From NCBI GenBank assembly GCA_950295325.1, contig OX485804.1, positions 34,474,001 through 34,534,000 on the forward strand: a stretch of DNA of 60,000 nucleotides, in the 5' to 3' direction. Both the position numbers and the translations under genes were made by a program. Each line of letters begins with the position of its first letter. Position 1 is the first letter of the stretch. The notes below the pieces were generated by a model. The model made no database searches, had not been told where the DNA came from, and saw only the letters and a program-made list of their open reading frames with translations. Positions 33,320-43,910 of this stretch are shown here, one piece after another. The DNA comes from Polytrichum commune. Taxonomy: Eukaryota > Streptophyta > Polytrichopsida > Polytrichales > Polytrichaceae.

Positions 33320-36304
33320 TTATATCCGTTCCAATGCGGTCTGTAGAGCTGCGACTTTGCTCATGGGAGAGGATTGAAGGTCGGGCCTTCCATGCTGCAA
33401 CCGTGACTGCAGAGACATACAAACAATTATGCCCATAATTTGTTATATATTCATACATTAAGGTACTTTATATTTGGACCTTATGTGCTCAATTTTCTTG
33501 ATTGGATGCATATATATGAGTGGTATGTGAGAAGGCTTGTCAGCAAGAACAGACACCAAAAAGTCACATGTTACGATGAGATTGGACTCTATGCTCAAAA
33601 TCAATAGACACCATTCTAGGCTCAATAGTGAACACAGCTAGGAGGGTTTATGTGATAATTTTTTAAGAGACTTATGCAGGTCTTCACTTTGGACATCCAT
33701 CACCCGTGCATCTCTACTCTAATTCTGATACTTGAAATTGACAATCGTTGTGATTCAAAATTGCTAACTGGATGAGTAGGACAATCCCCGTAACTTAATA
33801 AATAATTCCAGATTCATCTTTGCCATGTCCAACCGGTAGATCACAAGTAGTTCAAAGTGACTAGTGTTGCCCAGTTAATGAGGATTAAATCCATATTTTT
33901 TCGTATTTTGTTGCAACATCCAAAAGTAAAATATGAACTCCACTATCAGAAAAAGATGACATAATTGTAGGACATTTGAGTTTAGGAAAAATGTGAAATG
34001 CGAGTATTTTCGTTGCAATGTCCAAAAACAAGAAATATTAACATCACATTCAGGAAGATGACATGCTTGTAAAACAACGTTTTGAGATTCGGAAGAATGC
34101 TGTCGAAGGTGATTGATCACCTACCTTGCCACTGATCTTGCATTGCACGAGCTCATGAGAAATTCGGTGGAGGCTGAAGTTCGTCAATTCCAAGCACACC
34201 AACTCCACCGTGTGGATGAGCAAGCTGTGTAAATTGGACGGTGGCCGGCCGCACACCATGTCAATCACAATCTCCTCGTCAGGGAGCCCAGCATGGATGC
34301 GGAGCGACTTCACACATGATGTATAATTATTACTAGTAATTGGAGTAATGATATTATCCTTGCAGGAGGCTATATTGCTCAAACTAGGCGCATAATTACC
34401 ACTGCCTGGTGGGCAAGTGGACCTCATAATTTCAGTTGGCCGCATCATGAGGTCCATGAAAGATGACAATGGGGATCCTGTCTCGCACACCGTGCCATGG
34501 GTGGTGGTGGTGGCACCCAGTTTGCGGTTCTTGTTACAGTGAGAGGAGCCCCAGGGTGCAAGGCCCTCGTGGCTTAAGACAGTGTGTTTCAATTGCGCTC
34601 GCTTCTTCAGGAGCTCCTCCTTTCTATGTTGCAAATTCTTCACGAACAACATGGTATCCTCAACTACCATTGCTCTTTCCCGCTGTAAATACATTGCCAC
34701 CAATCCAACGCATGCACCATGTCAGTAAGGCTAAGGTATGTAGGCTGCCTTAAAACTCATCATCAATAAGACCCTTCAATTATTTATCATCAGTGTCCAA
34801 AATGAGAAGAAGAAGAAGAACCTATCAATCTTACTGGTTGGGAAGTCTCCTGCTATGTGGTCACTCTTTTTGATAAATTGAGCACCTATATATGAGTGTA
34901 TTCGGCTGTAGTTAAGACATGTGTTACGATATTGAGATTGGACTACGATGTGCTCAAGCTATAGCCACCATTCTAGGTTCAATGGTGAATATACTCCAAG
35001 AGGGCTCTCTCTCTATTCTTGGAAAATAAATAATCATATTTCCCCAAGTTGTGCCACATGTCAATCTTACGTTGGTTGAAACCTTTTGCATCTCACGTGG
35101 AAAGTACATTTCGGCACTAGTAAACATGAAATTGAGTGCCCAGTACGGTAACTGGGAGGGATATGTATGTGATCATATGAGAGAGATGTCGAGAATCTTC
35201 AGATCCCCTCTTTATATGACTTTTGCATCTCAACTCCGATCATGATGAAACTTAAAATGACAAACTTTGTGATTCGCAATTACTCACTAACCGGATGAGA
35301 AAATTTTGATTCAACACCCTAAATTGTCTGTGATGTTGGAAGTGCCCACAATAATGGTGCCACATACCTCACATTGCGATGCATCACAGCAATATTGACA
35401 GGATCTTTACTATCTAAACCGAATTGCAAAGTCGAAGTGATTGAAGCTCTTAGCAGCTAGCCCCACCATGAACAAAATAAATTCAAAGCTGGCAATTTGG
35501 TGGAGAGTGTCATGATCAACGGAAATGCTAACAACAAAACAACAGTAGACTCAGACTCGCCGCTTCATCGCAAATTTGCAAAATGATAATAATATTCACC
35601 TTGGGAGCAGGTGGCAGCAGCGTCTCCAGATGTGTATACTTGGCAGCCATTTCATCCCTGCGCTGGCGCTCTCGCTTAATGTGCTCCGCTTGGCTAGCTC
35701 TGCGAACCTCCTTTGCTTCAACTTGAACCTCACCCTCTGATGCTAATTCTTTCACTAACAATTCAGTCCTGGATTTCTTAGCCTTCGGAGAAGGGTTGCA
35801 ACAAAATCTCTTCTTCATCCGTGTTGATGATCTCACATGATCGGTAGCCTTCTTATTCACACGACTGGAAACTATTGGTAGAGAGGTATTAGCCGGACTT
35901 CCAAAATCAACATCAACATCATCATCATCTACTCTTACCAAGCTGATTGTGGGAGGCGAGCCAATGGTGGGGTTAGGTGGATCATCGTTTGCTGTTGATG
36001 AAGATCCCGAACTAGTAACATTAATTGCAGTATGTACAGGGGAAGTAACATCAGTGGGGCTAATTGTTGTAGGAGTGCAAGAATCTGGTGGCTGCAAGCT
36101 TGGAAACAGGTCCAGAGAGGTAGCCACAATGTCGTCTGGGAGTTCGGGGAGGTACTCCAGCAATCTGTGAATTACTCCGGGGTCATCAGGAATTATGATC
36201 CCCATCTCCTGCATATGATGCCGCTGCAGGATAATCTCGTCGTCCAAAGTGATTGGGTTGACGTTATCCATCATGACTTGGATTCGTGATGAATCTGCAC
36301 CCAT
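33320..36304 (-). CDS. bHLH transcription factor with ACT-like C-terminus (three exons)
   Basis: Exons on the minus strand are 36304-35600, 34682-34125 and 33406-33320. Both introns are GT...AG and phase 0, giving about 449 residues. Exon 1 (235 codons) has an acidic N-terminal part with LLEYLPELPDDI, then the basic region HIKRERQRRDEMAAKY. Its His208, Glu212 and Arg216 are the spacing that reads E-box/G-box DNA. Helix 1 ends at LLPPAPK; exon 2 resumes RERAMVVEDTMLFVKNL as helix 2, then a KEELLKKRAQL leucine-type extension for dimerisation. Residues about 358-421 (VKSLRIHAG...VCGRPPSNLHSLL) look like the ACT-like fold found at the C-terminus of many plant bHLHs. Exon 3 adds 28 residues ending ALERI. 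The ATG is the first in frame, as a TAA lies six codons upstream. The protein should act in the nucleus as a dimer. The subfamily is uncertain; the loop and helix 2 recall the tapetum-type bHLHs. Exon 3 is the least certain part. Confidence 0.85.
33407..34124 (-). other. Intron 2 of the bHLH gene, with R1 repeat
   Basis: The donor AAG|GTAGGT is at 34125/34124 and the acceptor CTCTGCAG precedes 33406. R1 occupies about 33480-33850 (GAGATTGGACTCTATGCTCA, TTGTGATTCAAAATTGCTA). A further small exon inside it cannot be excluded. Confidence 0.6.
34683..35599 (-). other. Intron 1 of the bHLH gene, with R1 repeat
   Basis: This 917-bp intron splits the HLH loop. The donor AAG|GTGAAT is at 35600/35599 and the acceptor TTACAG precedes 34682. 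About half of it (34862-35370) is a copy of dispersed repeat R1, with GAGATTGGACTACGATGTGC and TTTGTGATTCGCAATTACT. Confidence 0.75.
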
Positions 36305-36604
36305 TATGGTGATTAATAATTACCTGGAAGAATCTGATGCATGCCAGGATATATGTATGTATAAATGTATGTTTCAACATATATGATTTAACTATGAAAT
36401 TCGCAATGAAGGTTGATCAATGTGTCACCTTGTCTAGGATAATCAGTTTGATCAGCCCACATCGTCGCCCTACTCACCATCATCCTCCCGGAGCAGACTC
36501 TTGGGTGGGTTACAATTGCAGTATTGCTGCTGCTGATGACGTAAGGTGTCAACAGGGTTAATTCACAATACCCGCCTAGCATGACCTTACACTAGTCCAA
36601 TTCA

Positions 36605-36760
36605 GAGAATGGAACTGAGGGATTAGACTGATAGTTTTGTAGCATCGGTCTGATGAGAATGGAATTGAAAGATGAGACTATTAATTCTGTAGAATTAGTC
36701 TAATGAGAATGGAACTGAGAAAATTAGACTGATAGTTATGTAGCACAAGTCTATTGAGAA
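36605..36760. repeat. Three-unit tandem repeat upstream of the bHLH gene
   Basis: Three units of 50-51 bp start at 36605, 36655 and 36706 with GAGAATGGAA(C/T)TGA and each continues with a (T/G)AGACT(G/A) block. They lie about 300-460 bp upstream of the bHLH start codon on the gene's 5' side. They may be promoter sequence or neutral. Confidence 0.65.
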
Positions 36761-38388
36761 TCTCGATCCTTCCACTAGACACATGAGGGAAAACTTAACC
36801 AGATCTCTCTCACTAGAGGCATGACGGGAGCACTATAAGGGAGAGGAAAGAGAGCAAGAAGTGACTAGACTCTCCTTGGTGTGAGTATTACTACAACCTC
36901 CTCTACGTGTGCTCATGGTTGAGAGGTTACATGCCAATAGAACATAATAGTAGTTAGCAATATCACATCGCTGATGCCAGAAATGTCATAAATTGCTGTG
37001 CATGACTAGTGTTAGAGTGCACCGGTCGAAGCCAATTGATGTAAATTCTATTGCATCATCAAGGCCATTCACAAGTTTTCCTCAGATTAGTAAACAATCA
37101 GCTGGTTCTGAAACATCTCCGTCCAGAGTGTTGAACCAAAGAAAATAAATAATCATCTCCTTGAAGCGAACCTCCGAAATCCGAGGCCATCAATCTCAGA
37201 AACAGAAATCAAGCCATGTCTGAAAGCCGGCCTAATGTGACTACAAATACTTCACACAGAATTGTCACATCATGTGCACAAGAAAGCACCGGTCGAGCAC
37301 AAATTCTATTTACCCTCAAATTACACCACAATGAGGTGGTTCTATTTAAAGCTTTCTAGTTCAAGGCTGCTATCAATTTCAGAGATAGAAATGAAACCAT
37401 ACCTGAAAGTCTAATGTCACTTTGAATTCGCCCAGTCAGTTTGTGCAACCAATGTTGATGATCTTCTGTGCATAAAGTGTACATACTAGTAATATTCAAG
37501 CCTGGAAGCAGGGTGCAGGATCAAATGATGAATGAAGCTAATACCACAAGTGCCATCAAAACTCGCGAAACCAAAGCTGATTCTCGACACAAACGAACTA
37601 CACAACCACCCAGTCTTTGATCGAAATCCTACTAAACTGCCCACGAGCCCGGTACTAGTGGTGGGTTGATTCAAGCCAAAAGTGCCAAATTTACCTCAAT
37701 ACAGGTGATCTAGTTACAGATATTCGATCCATTCTTGTAAGTTACACCGAATCCGATTCAGGCGTTTTTGAATTTGGTTCGGTAGCTTGTTTGTGATTGA
37801 TTCCCAGAACTAGCTACCAACTATAAAAGGAGTAACTCCAATAGAAGTGATTCTAAACCGGAAAACCCAGTGAGCAGTCCAGGTAAGGTAATTGTAAGTG
37901 ACGGAGCATTCTAAGGAGACACAGTGAAGACATAAAGCAGGGCCTGTAAAACGACACAGAATTTGGATCGATCTCGTACCCACACAAGTGTTTGGCGAGT
38001 GGCTACAAAGTCATCAAAAGTCTTCGGGAATCAGGACACTTGCCTACTTAATTTATCTAAGTTTGATGCAGATTTCAATTTGTAGGTAGGCCCACCGAGC
38101 CTAGCCTAGCCTCTCCTAGTCTGTGTACTTTCAAGGAACTTACGAAGCATCAGGATTATTATTGTTTCAATCGATGCAAAGCCTGTGGTGATGTCACCAG
38201 GCCCCACAATCTGAGCATCCTGCACAGACCAGATGATCACTTTGTGGCATCTTGGAAACTGTGTCGAAATTGACATGAAGATGGTCATCCATCTCGGGTT
38301 AACTAGACTCAAGTATCTTCTTGCAGATTAAGATACAGGTCCATAGGTCTTGAATGGCTACTTTCTGCCTTAGCTTACTGAGTGCTGG
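36761..38388. other. Upstream region of bHLH gene, with duplicated blocks
   Basis: It is richer in G+C than the surroundings, but no gene model holds. Two pairs of similar blocks occur: CACCGGTCGA-containing sequence at about 37020-37080 and 37285-37340, and a CAGAAACAGAAATCAAGCCAT / CAGAGATAGAAATGAAACCAT pair at about 37195 and 37378. Part of this is probably promoter or 5' untranslated sequence. Confidence 0.4.
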
Positions 38389-38391
38389 TTT

Positions 38392-38953
38392 ACACCATGG
38401 ACCGTGAAGTCGGACCATGGACAATGGCCCTTTTCATGGTCCGACTTCATGGTCCAACTTCCATGGTCCGATTTCTTAAAAATCAACTTACAAAGCTTTT
38501 GGGCCCCTCACTAGGTGAAAAGTGAATGTGGACCAAGAGGAATGACCATGCACCAAATAGTGAGTGTGCGGATTTTTTTAATGTATGTCCAAAAAGGGCA
38601 GTTTTGGAAAAATCCAAGTTTGACCATTCTTTTGTCTTCTCTTGTCTTCTTCATCTTCTCTTCCCCAAATAGATTTTTTATTAAAAAAATATTATAGCAG
38701 TATTTCTCAGCCATGGACCTTTGCCTTTTCCTACCAAAGCATCTCTTTGCCTCTCCCATTGTAAAACTCATTGGACCCTATCAATGGATAATGTAGGCCT
38801 TAAAATATGTCTTTTGGGGATCTCGAACTCCATGGTCACTCTAACATTTTTTCCTTGGTGAAAACAGAAGTGGTCTCAGGACAAGTTCAACAGCCAATCA
38901 CAGACTTTATAGGGCTTTGGGATGACTTCATGGTCCATGGCATAAACAACCCT
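38392..38953 (+). mobile_element. M3 MITE (Harbinger-like), diverged copy
   Basis: The left end GTGCTGGTTTACACCATGG and the right end (reverse complement AGGGTTGTTTATGCCATGG) match the family best seen at 56404-56887. TGA flanks both sides (38389-38391 and 38954-38956). Several (G)GACCATG(G)AAGTC(G) blocks make nested hairpins near the left end. Non-coding. Confidence 0.6.
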
Positions 38954-38999
38954 TGAATCTCTTGGGATAGTATGAAACATGCGATTAGTACAAGATGGT

Positions 39000-39391
39000 T
39001 AGCAATTGCAAATGCAAATCAAGGCCATAGCCTCTTTCCTCATAGTTTGCAGAGTTTGTATGAATACCTTTTTCATTCTGAGTCATGCTCATGATTAAGT
39101 GATCATATAGGTCCCTCAATCCAATTACGTTGACTATCGGAATTTGAGCTTAGAATGGTAATCAAATTTTGAGCACATAGTCCAATCTCTTTAAAACAAG
39201 TAGTTGACATTCAAGTATATTTGGACAAATCATTTGTCCAAAAATAAAAAGAGATGTGCACTTGTGGGGACAAAAACCATCAAACAAAATCAACACAAGC
39301 AACAACGCAACAATTACAACTTCAAATGTTTTGTCTTCCATGTTCGCCAACCACCATATTTGTATAGTTTTGCAATTTAATGTATGTCAGA
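39000..39391 (-). repeat. R1 (inverted) followed by R2, copy 2
   Basis: The first 200 bp include TTTTGAGCACATAGTCCAAT, the reverse complement of the R1 core. From 39212 the sequence is R2 in plus orientation (TATATTTGGACAAATCATTT...GTGCACTTGTGGGGACAAAA). R1 and R2 may be parts of one larger element, since they also lie close together at 9540-10796. Confidence 0.5.
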
Positions 39392-39519
39392 ATGACGATT
39401 ATATATATATATGATGAATATTTTGTGAAAATAAACTTTTTGAGGCCAAACTGTAGTGATGCATGCAAATCAGAATTGTGAACCATTGAGTCAATTTTCA
39501 AATCGTCACAATCACTGTC

Positions 39520-40306
39520 GGGGAGAACTGTCAGTTAGTTACAGATGAGCTGGTTGAAGTTGGAGACTTCAGGAGAATTAGGGCCACTTCACACATGAGC
39601 CAAGAGCCGTGACCTTGTAATGGTGAGGACCCTTGACTCTCATCCAAAAGCCGTACCATGGGTGCTGGGAAAGCCATCTTATGTAGTCTTTGGCCCTCAA
39701 GCATAGTGTGAAGTGAGAATGAACCATGTTGCGGGACCATTGCATATTTTGTTGGCGGAAAAAGAGGGGAGGATTTGGTTTAATATAATATGTCTCCAAG
39801 TTTATCAATTTAAGATAATTACTTGGTGGTGTTTGTCTGTCTTGGAATCTGTCTTGGAATCTGCCATGCAGTCTGTCCTGAAATTTGTCCTGCTGGAAAA
39901 ATTTATTAAAAAAGTCATGGTCTCCCAAAATTTGCGTCAAGCCCACCTCTTGGAGGTGGGTCTGACGCAAATTCCGGTAGACCATGCACCCTTATCCACA
40001 ACCAGCCATGTAGAACTCCATGTAGACTTTTCATCCACAAACTTTTCTTTGGGCCTTTAGGCCTTCACCTCCTAGTGTGAAGTGAACTTGAGCGGTCTCC
40101 GCCTTTTCGACCAATGAGAGCTCTTACATTGCCATGGTCAAGGGCCTTCAGCCTTGTGTGTGAAGTGGCCCTTACTCATGGTTTTAAAGGAATATATAGA
40201 AGAATATACCTCAAATGAATGAAAGCAAAACCGGAAGATGTCAATATGTAGCCGGTTGGATTTAGAATCACTAGGATCTTGACCAACTATGCTCAAAAAC
40301 TTCCCA
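39520..40306 (-). mobile_element. Family A MITE, copy A5, split by M2
   Basis: The left piece GGGGAGAACTGTCAGTTAGT and the right piece (AGCCGGTTGGATTTAGAATC...ATGCTCAAAAACTTCCC) are a family A element interrupted at 39581-40171 by an M2 MITE with a clean TTA duplication. Confidence 0.65.
39581..40171 (+). mobile_element. M2 MITE (PIF/Harbinger type), copy 1
   Basis: The 591-bp element starts GGGCCACTTCACACATGAGC and ends TGTGTGTGAAGTGGCCC, with TTA at 39578-39580 and 40172-40174. It shares termini and inner AGTGTGAAGTG motifs with M1 but has a different middle, including repeated GTCTTGGAATCTG units and a strong hairpin at 39916-39986 (CATGGTCTCC...GTAGACCATG). Open frames across it are not genes. 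Confidence 0.8.
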
Positions 40307-40504
40307 GGCACTGGTCATGATCAAACCTTCAGGCAGGGGGCATGGATTCCAAAAATTCCAAGTTTCCTTTAACCCATGAGACTTAATCTATGATGAAGAT
40401 CTTAATGTTACACTAACCCATAAACCAGGCCTTGATGACCACAACAAATCACAAACTGGTCATATGATATTGAGGCTAGAGAACTCAACATGAATCAGAG
40501 TCCA

Positions 40505-40699
40505 GGGGAATTTTTAGGCATAATCAGTAAACTCCTAGTGTTTTCCAAGTCCAACCAGTTACATGTTGACATCTGTTGGTTTTTTTAATGTTAGATTGGG
40601 GTGTGTTTTATAAGTTCCTCTAAAATGACTCGGTAATTTTCCTGAAGTCTTCAACTTCCACTGGTTATTTATCAAACTGAATCAGTTCATCTACAACTA
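40505..40699 (+). mobile_element. Family A MITE, copy A4 (left part)
   Basis: From GGGGAATTTTTAGGCATAAT to CATCTACAACTA this is family A sequence. A MITE-B insert begins immediately after TA at 40698-40699, at the same internal site as in copy A3. The right remnant of family A was not located. Confidence 0.55.
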
Positions 40700-40722
40700 C
40701 ACTAAACAATCTTATTAGTGTG

Positions 40723-42713
40723 TGTAGTTAAGTTTTTGCTATGACTGAAATAATCAAAACCCAAGGTACAGACTCTCAAAGGAAGACTTTACTAGTGTTT
40801 ATTACAGGCATTTGTCACATTAAAGTTCATTAATTAGACAATGGGATTGCTATCTTCGCTCTTAAACATCACTTATCCATCTTTTATTCTCATTTAGTGC
40901 GGTATGTGTGTCAGTAACTGTAGTATCCATCTCGTCATGAGATTGTGGAATAATAGTCTTTCGAGAACAATAGTCTTTGAGTAACACAATTGTCTTTGGT
41001 AACCATTGGCCAATGCATCTTCAAATCACAATGATTCCTTCATTAATTGGTCATTGTTAATTCCAATACAAGACAAATTGTTTATTCTTTAATTTCAAGA
41101 TTTAATCATTACTTGCAACTTATGCAACTAACAACAATTACCAAGGTCAGGCTATAGTCTTGATTGCCATGCACAACCTACAACAACAACAACAACAACA
41201 AGGGTAACACACACAAGACAATAGTTGATCTGGTTAAATTGCATTTCATACTCAAAGATCAAGTCTCTAGACTATGTAATTGTATTAAACTCCTATTTAA
41301 GCCTAGGACAACTTATGCCTGAATCTCCTTGATAATCCAAAGTTCATCCTATCTTAAGTTCATTTAATCCCTCTTAACTCTTCAAATCCCACCGCTAATC
41401 AACTGATCAAAAGTGATTTCTCGTCACTTCAGTTGATCAGGGGCTCTCTCATGAAACTAACTTGACGCACTTTAATGCTATCAACCTATAGTATTTACTT
41501 CAACTATAATCACACTCGACTGAACTATTACTCTTTCTTCTTTCACTGCCTCTCACAAGCTCAACTGTAATCAATCATTTCATTTCATGTACTGGCACTT
41601 GGCCGTTCATTTTCCCTACATTGCCTATCATAGGCCTCAACTATAGCCAATAGTTCATCTCTAGTTTGCCTCCTAGCTTTCCAGATTTCCTCCCTCTCTC
41701 AAGGTAGTTCAGGTCATCGTTCAACGATACTCTTGAATTAACCTACCTCTCTTCAGACAATTGTTCTACTCTTCCTCTTTTTGTTTTAGGTTAACATCCT
41801 ATGTTCATATATTGACTTAATTCCTTGCCCTTCATGTTATGAACACTCGATTTCTCTCATACATAAGGTATTTCCTCACTCAGACAATAGTTCGCTCATA
41901 TAACAATCTTAGCAGTCCGGATTCACCGTTCTAGTAGGCTCAACTATGTTCAAGAATCCACACTTAGGCAATAGTTACACAATGTTCAGCTTTGACCACT
42001 TATAATTTGCACTCTTGATTTCCTCTCTAATTCCTCATCCCTCTCAGATTTCTCAATCATCACTCGCTTCCTCATTGTTTATTCTTCTATCTCATTCGCA
42101 CCCTCTTTCACTCAAAGGTTGATTATTTCTCTCTTAAGCTCTCGATACTCCTCACAGTTTGAACCCATTCAATTCCTCTGTCAATCTCGCATTGCTCTCT
42201 GCAATTTGCACTCAATCAATTCCATTCTTAATTTCAGTCTCAGTCACTTGCAATCCTGTCAATTGACAATTGTTTTCAATTCCACATTCACACAATCAAA
42301 ACGAGAAAATAGTTTCATGAGGCTTCGGCCATTCAATCAACTCAAAATTCAAAACAACAATATGCTTCACTAGAAAACAGTGTCCCGCAATCACTGCAGT
42401 ATTCACTAAGTTTACTTAGAAAATAGTTTTACAATGAACCTCACACAAACTTTGTGCTAAGGGAGACAAATCGGCTAAGTTTTAACTATGCTCTCAACAT
42501 TGCCTACGAATATGTTTGCTTGCCTCCCCCTCACCAGCCCTCTTAGCTTGGCGGGGAAGACGATAGTTGCTATAACCAACTATGGGCGCCTAAGCCCACG
42601 CTAATAGTTATAATTACCTATGGTTTAACTATTTTCATCTACTAGATGTTGTTTCATCTAGTTACCATCTAGTTGTCTACAGTTTAACCATTTGGCCAAA
42701 AATTTGGCTCACA
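40723..42713 (+). mobile_element. Solo LTR 2
   Basis: The 1991-bp unit starts TGTAGTTAAG and ends TTTGGCTCACA, with 5-bp flanks GTGTG (40718-40722) and ATGTG (42714-42718), four of five matching. It is pyrimidine-rich with a (CAA)n tract at about 41180-41203. No coding and no second LTR, so probably a solo LTR. The coincidence with a break in MITE-B supports the boundaries. Confidence 0.6.
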
Positions 42714-42746
42714 ATGTGGGTGGAAAATTCGTGCGGGAATAATTAG

Positions 42747-42963
42747 CACTAAATATGATATTTGGTGTCACTTACTATTTGGAGTTACACGGTGTTGTAT
42801 CTTTTTATTATTGATTTGAATTTTTACCAAGTAAAGTTGGTAATAATCTAGAATGTCCTAACAATCAATTTGACATTTGTTGGTAAAATATGAGATATAC
42901 ATTAAATAGATATAGCAGTTTGCAATTTCAAATAGGAAGTGACATTAAAAACAATATTTAGTG
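42747..42963 (+). mobile_element. MITE-C, copy 1
   Basis: A 217-bp insertion in MITE-B with about 40-bp inverted ends: CACTAAATATGATATTTGGT on the left and, reverse complemented, CACTAAATATTGTTTTTAAT on the right, both followed by TGTCACTT(A/C)CTATTTG. Non-coding. The second copy is at 58010-58238. Confidence 0.6.
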
Positions 42964-43238
42964 TAAATTTCTACTCTGGGTGGATTTACTGTGGGTTTAA
43001 GCCCCCGGGTCTTCCCCTAAGTCTTCATGAGGACTTCCGACCAGCACCTTACATAAAATAAAATAGTCACTTTACATCAAAAGTAGCACAAAATTAATTA
43101 TTCATCCACATTAGTTATCTAAAAAAATAAGATTGTTAGGCCACACTAATTTTCTACTAGAAATTTGGCGTTGAGATCAAGATCTAAATTGGTACTATTT
43201 CTTTTTGCTTGGATGCTTAGATGAAGATTTGAATTCAT

Positions 43239-43240
<2 letters not shown>

Positions 43241-43307
<67 letters not shown>
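43241..43307 (+). repeat. (TA)n/(CA)n microsatellite
   Basis: About 27 TA units are followed by (CA)6 and then a short (TAA)n run. Confidence 0.95.
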
Positions 43308-43689
43308 TAATAATAATAAAATTCTTACAACAAGTTGTAAATTTTTAGGCTATCTATAGTCTTTAAACAGACCACCAATGGCGAGAATTTCATAAAATTA
43401 TCAATATAAAAATTTCTAAAACTCAATTTTCTAACTATTTTATTGATTGTCAATACTAAAGCTCAACGATTTTATTTGATTTTGGAGATTACAATAAAAT
43501 TAACGTAGGCCCTCTAATCCCCTAATTAAATGACACCATTGCATCCCCTTCAAAGAACCTCCATACATATGAAAAAAAACATAAAAAATGGATGGCCCAA
43601 AACAATAAATAAATAAAGAAAATGGAGAGACTTCTATGTCATTGCAAATGATGGTGAGACTCCTTCACCCTAGATACAAAATCTAACTA

Positions 43690-43910
43690 ATATTTAAGTA
43701 TATTTGGACAAACCGCATGTCCAAAAATAATAAGGGATGTGTACTTGTGGGGTCAAAAACATCAAACGATAGTACCAAAAGCAACAACAACCACAACTTT
43801 GAGTGTTTGTATTTTCTGTTTGTCAACTACCATATTTGTGGTGTTTTGCAATCTAGTGTATGTCACATTGGCGGTTGGAAATGTCCAAAAGTCATACATA
43901 AGTCCACATA
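43690..43910 (+). repeat. Dispersed repeat R2, copy 3
   Basis: It contains TATATTTGGACAAACCGCAT, GTGTACTTGTGGGGTCAAAA and a CAACAACAACCAC block, collinear with 39212-39391 but lacking adjacent R1. Confidence 0.5.

Larger units (their letters stand above)
40700..43190 (+). mobile_element. MITE-B copy split by solo LTR 2 and MITE-C
   Basis: Left end CACTAAACAATCTTATTAGT; the body resumes at about 42714 (GGTGGAAAATTCGTGCGGGA) and continues past the CCCCGGGTCTTCCCCTAAG block to about 43190. Its right terminus is not clear. Two later insertions lie inside. Confidence 0.6.

Noticed and set aside
39578-40060. Overlapping open frames of 115-135 residues repeated at 47492-47974 and 49835-50351
   Set aside because: They are internal sequence of M2 MITEs, recur with each copy, and run on both strands.
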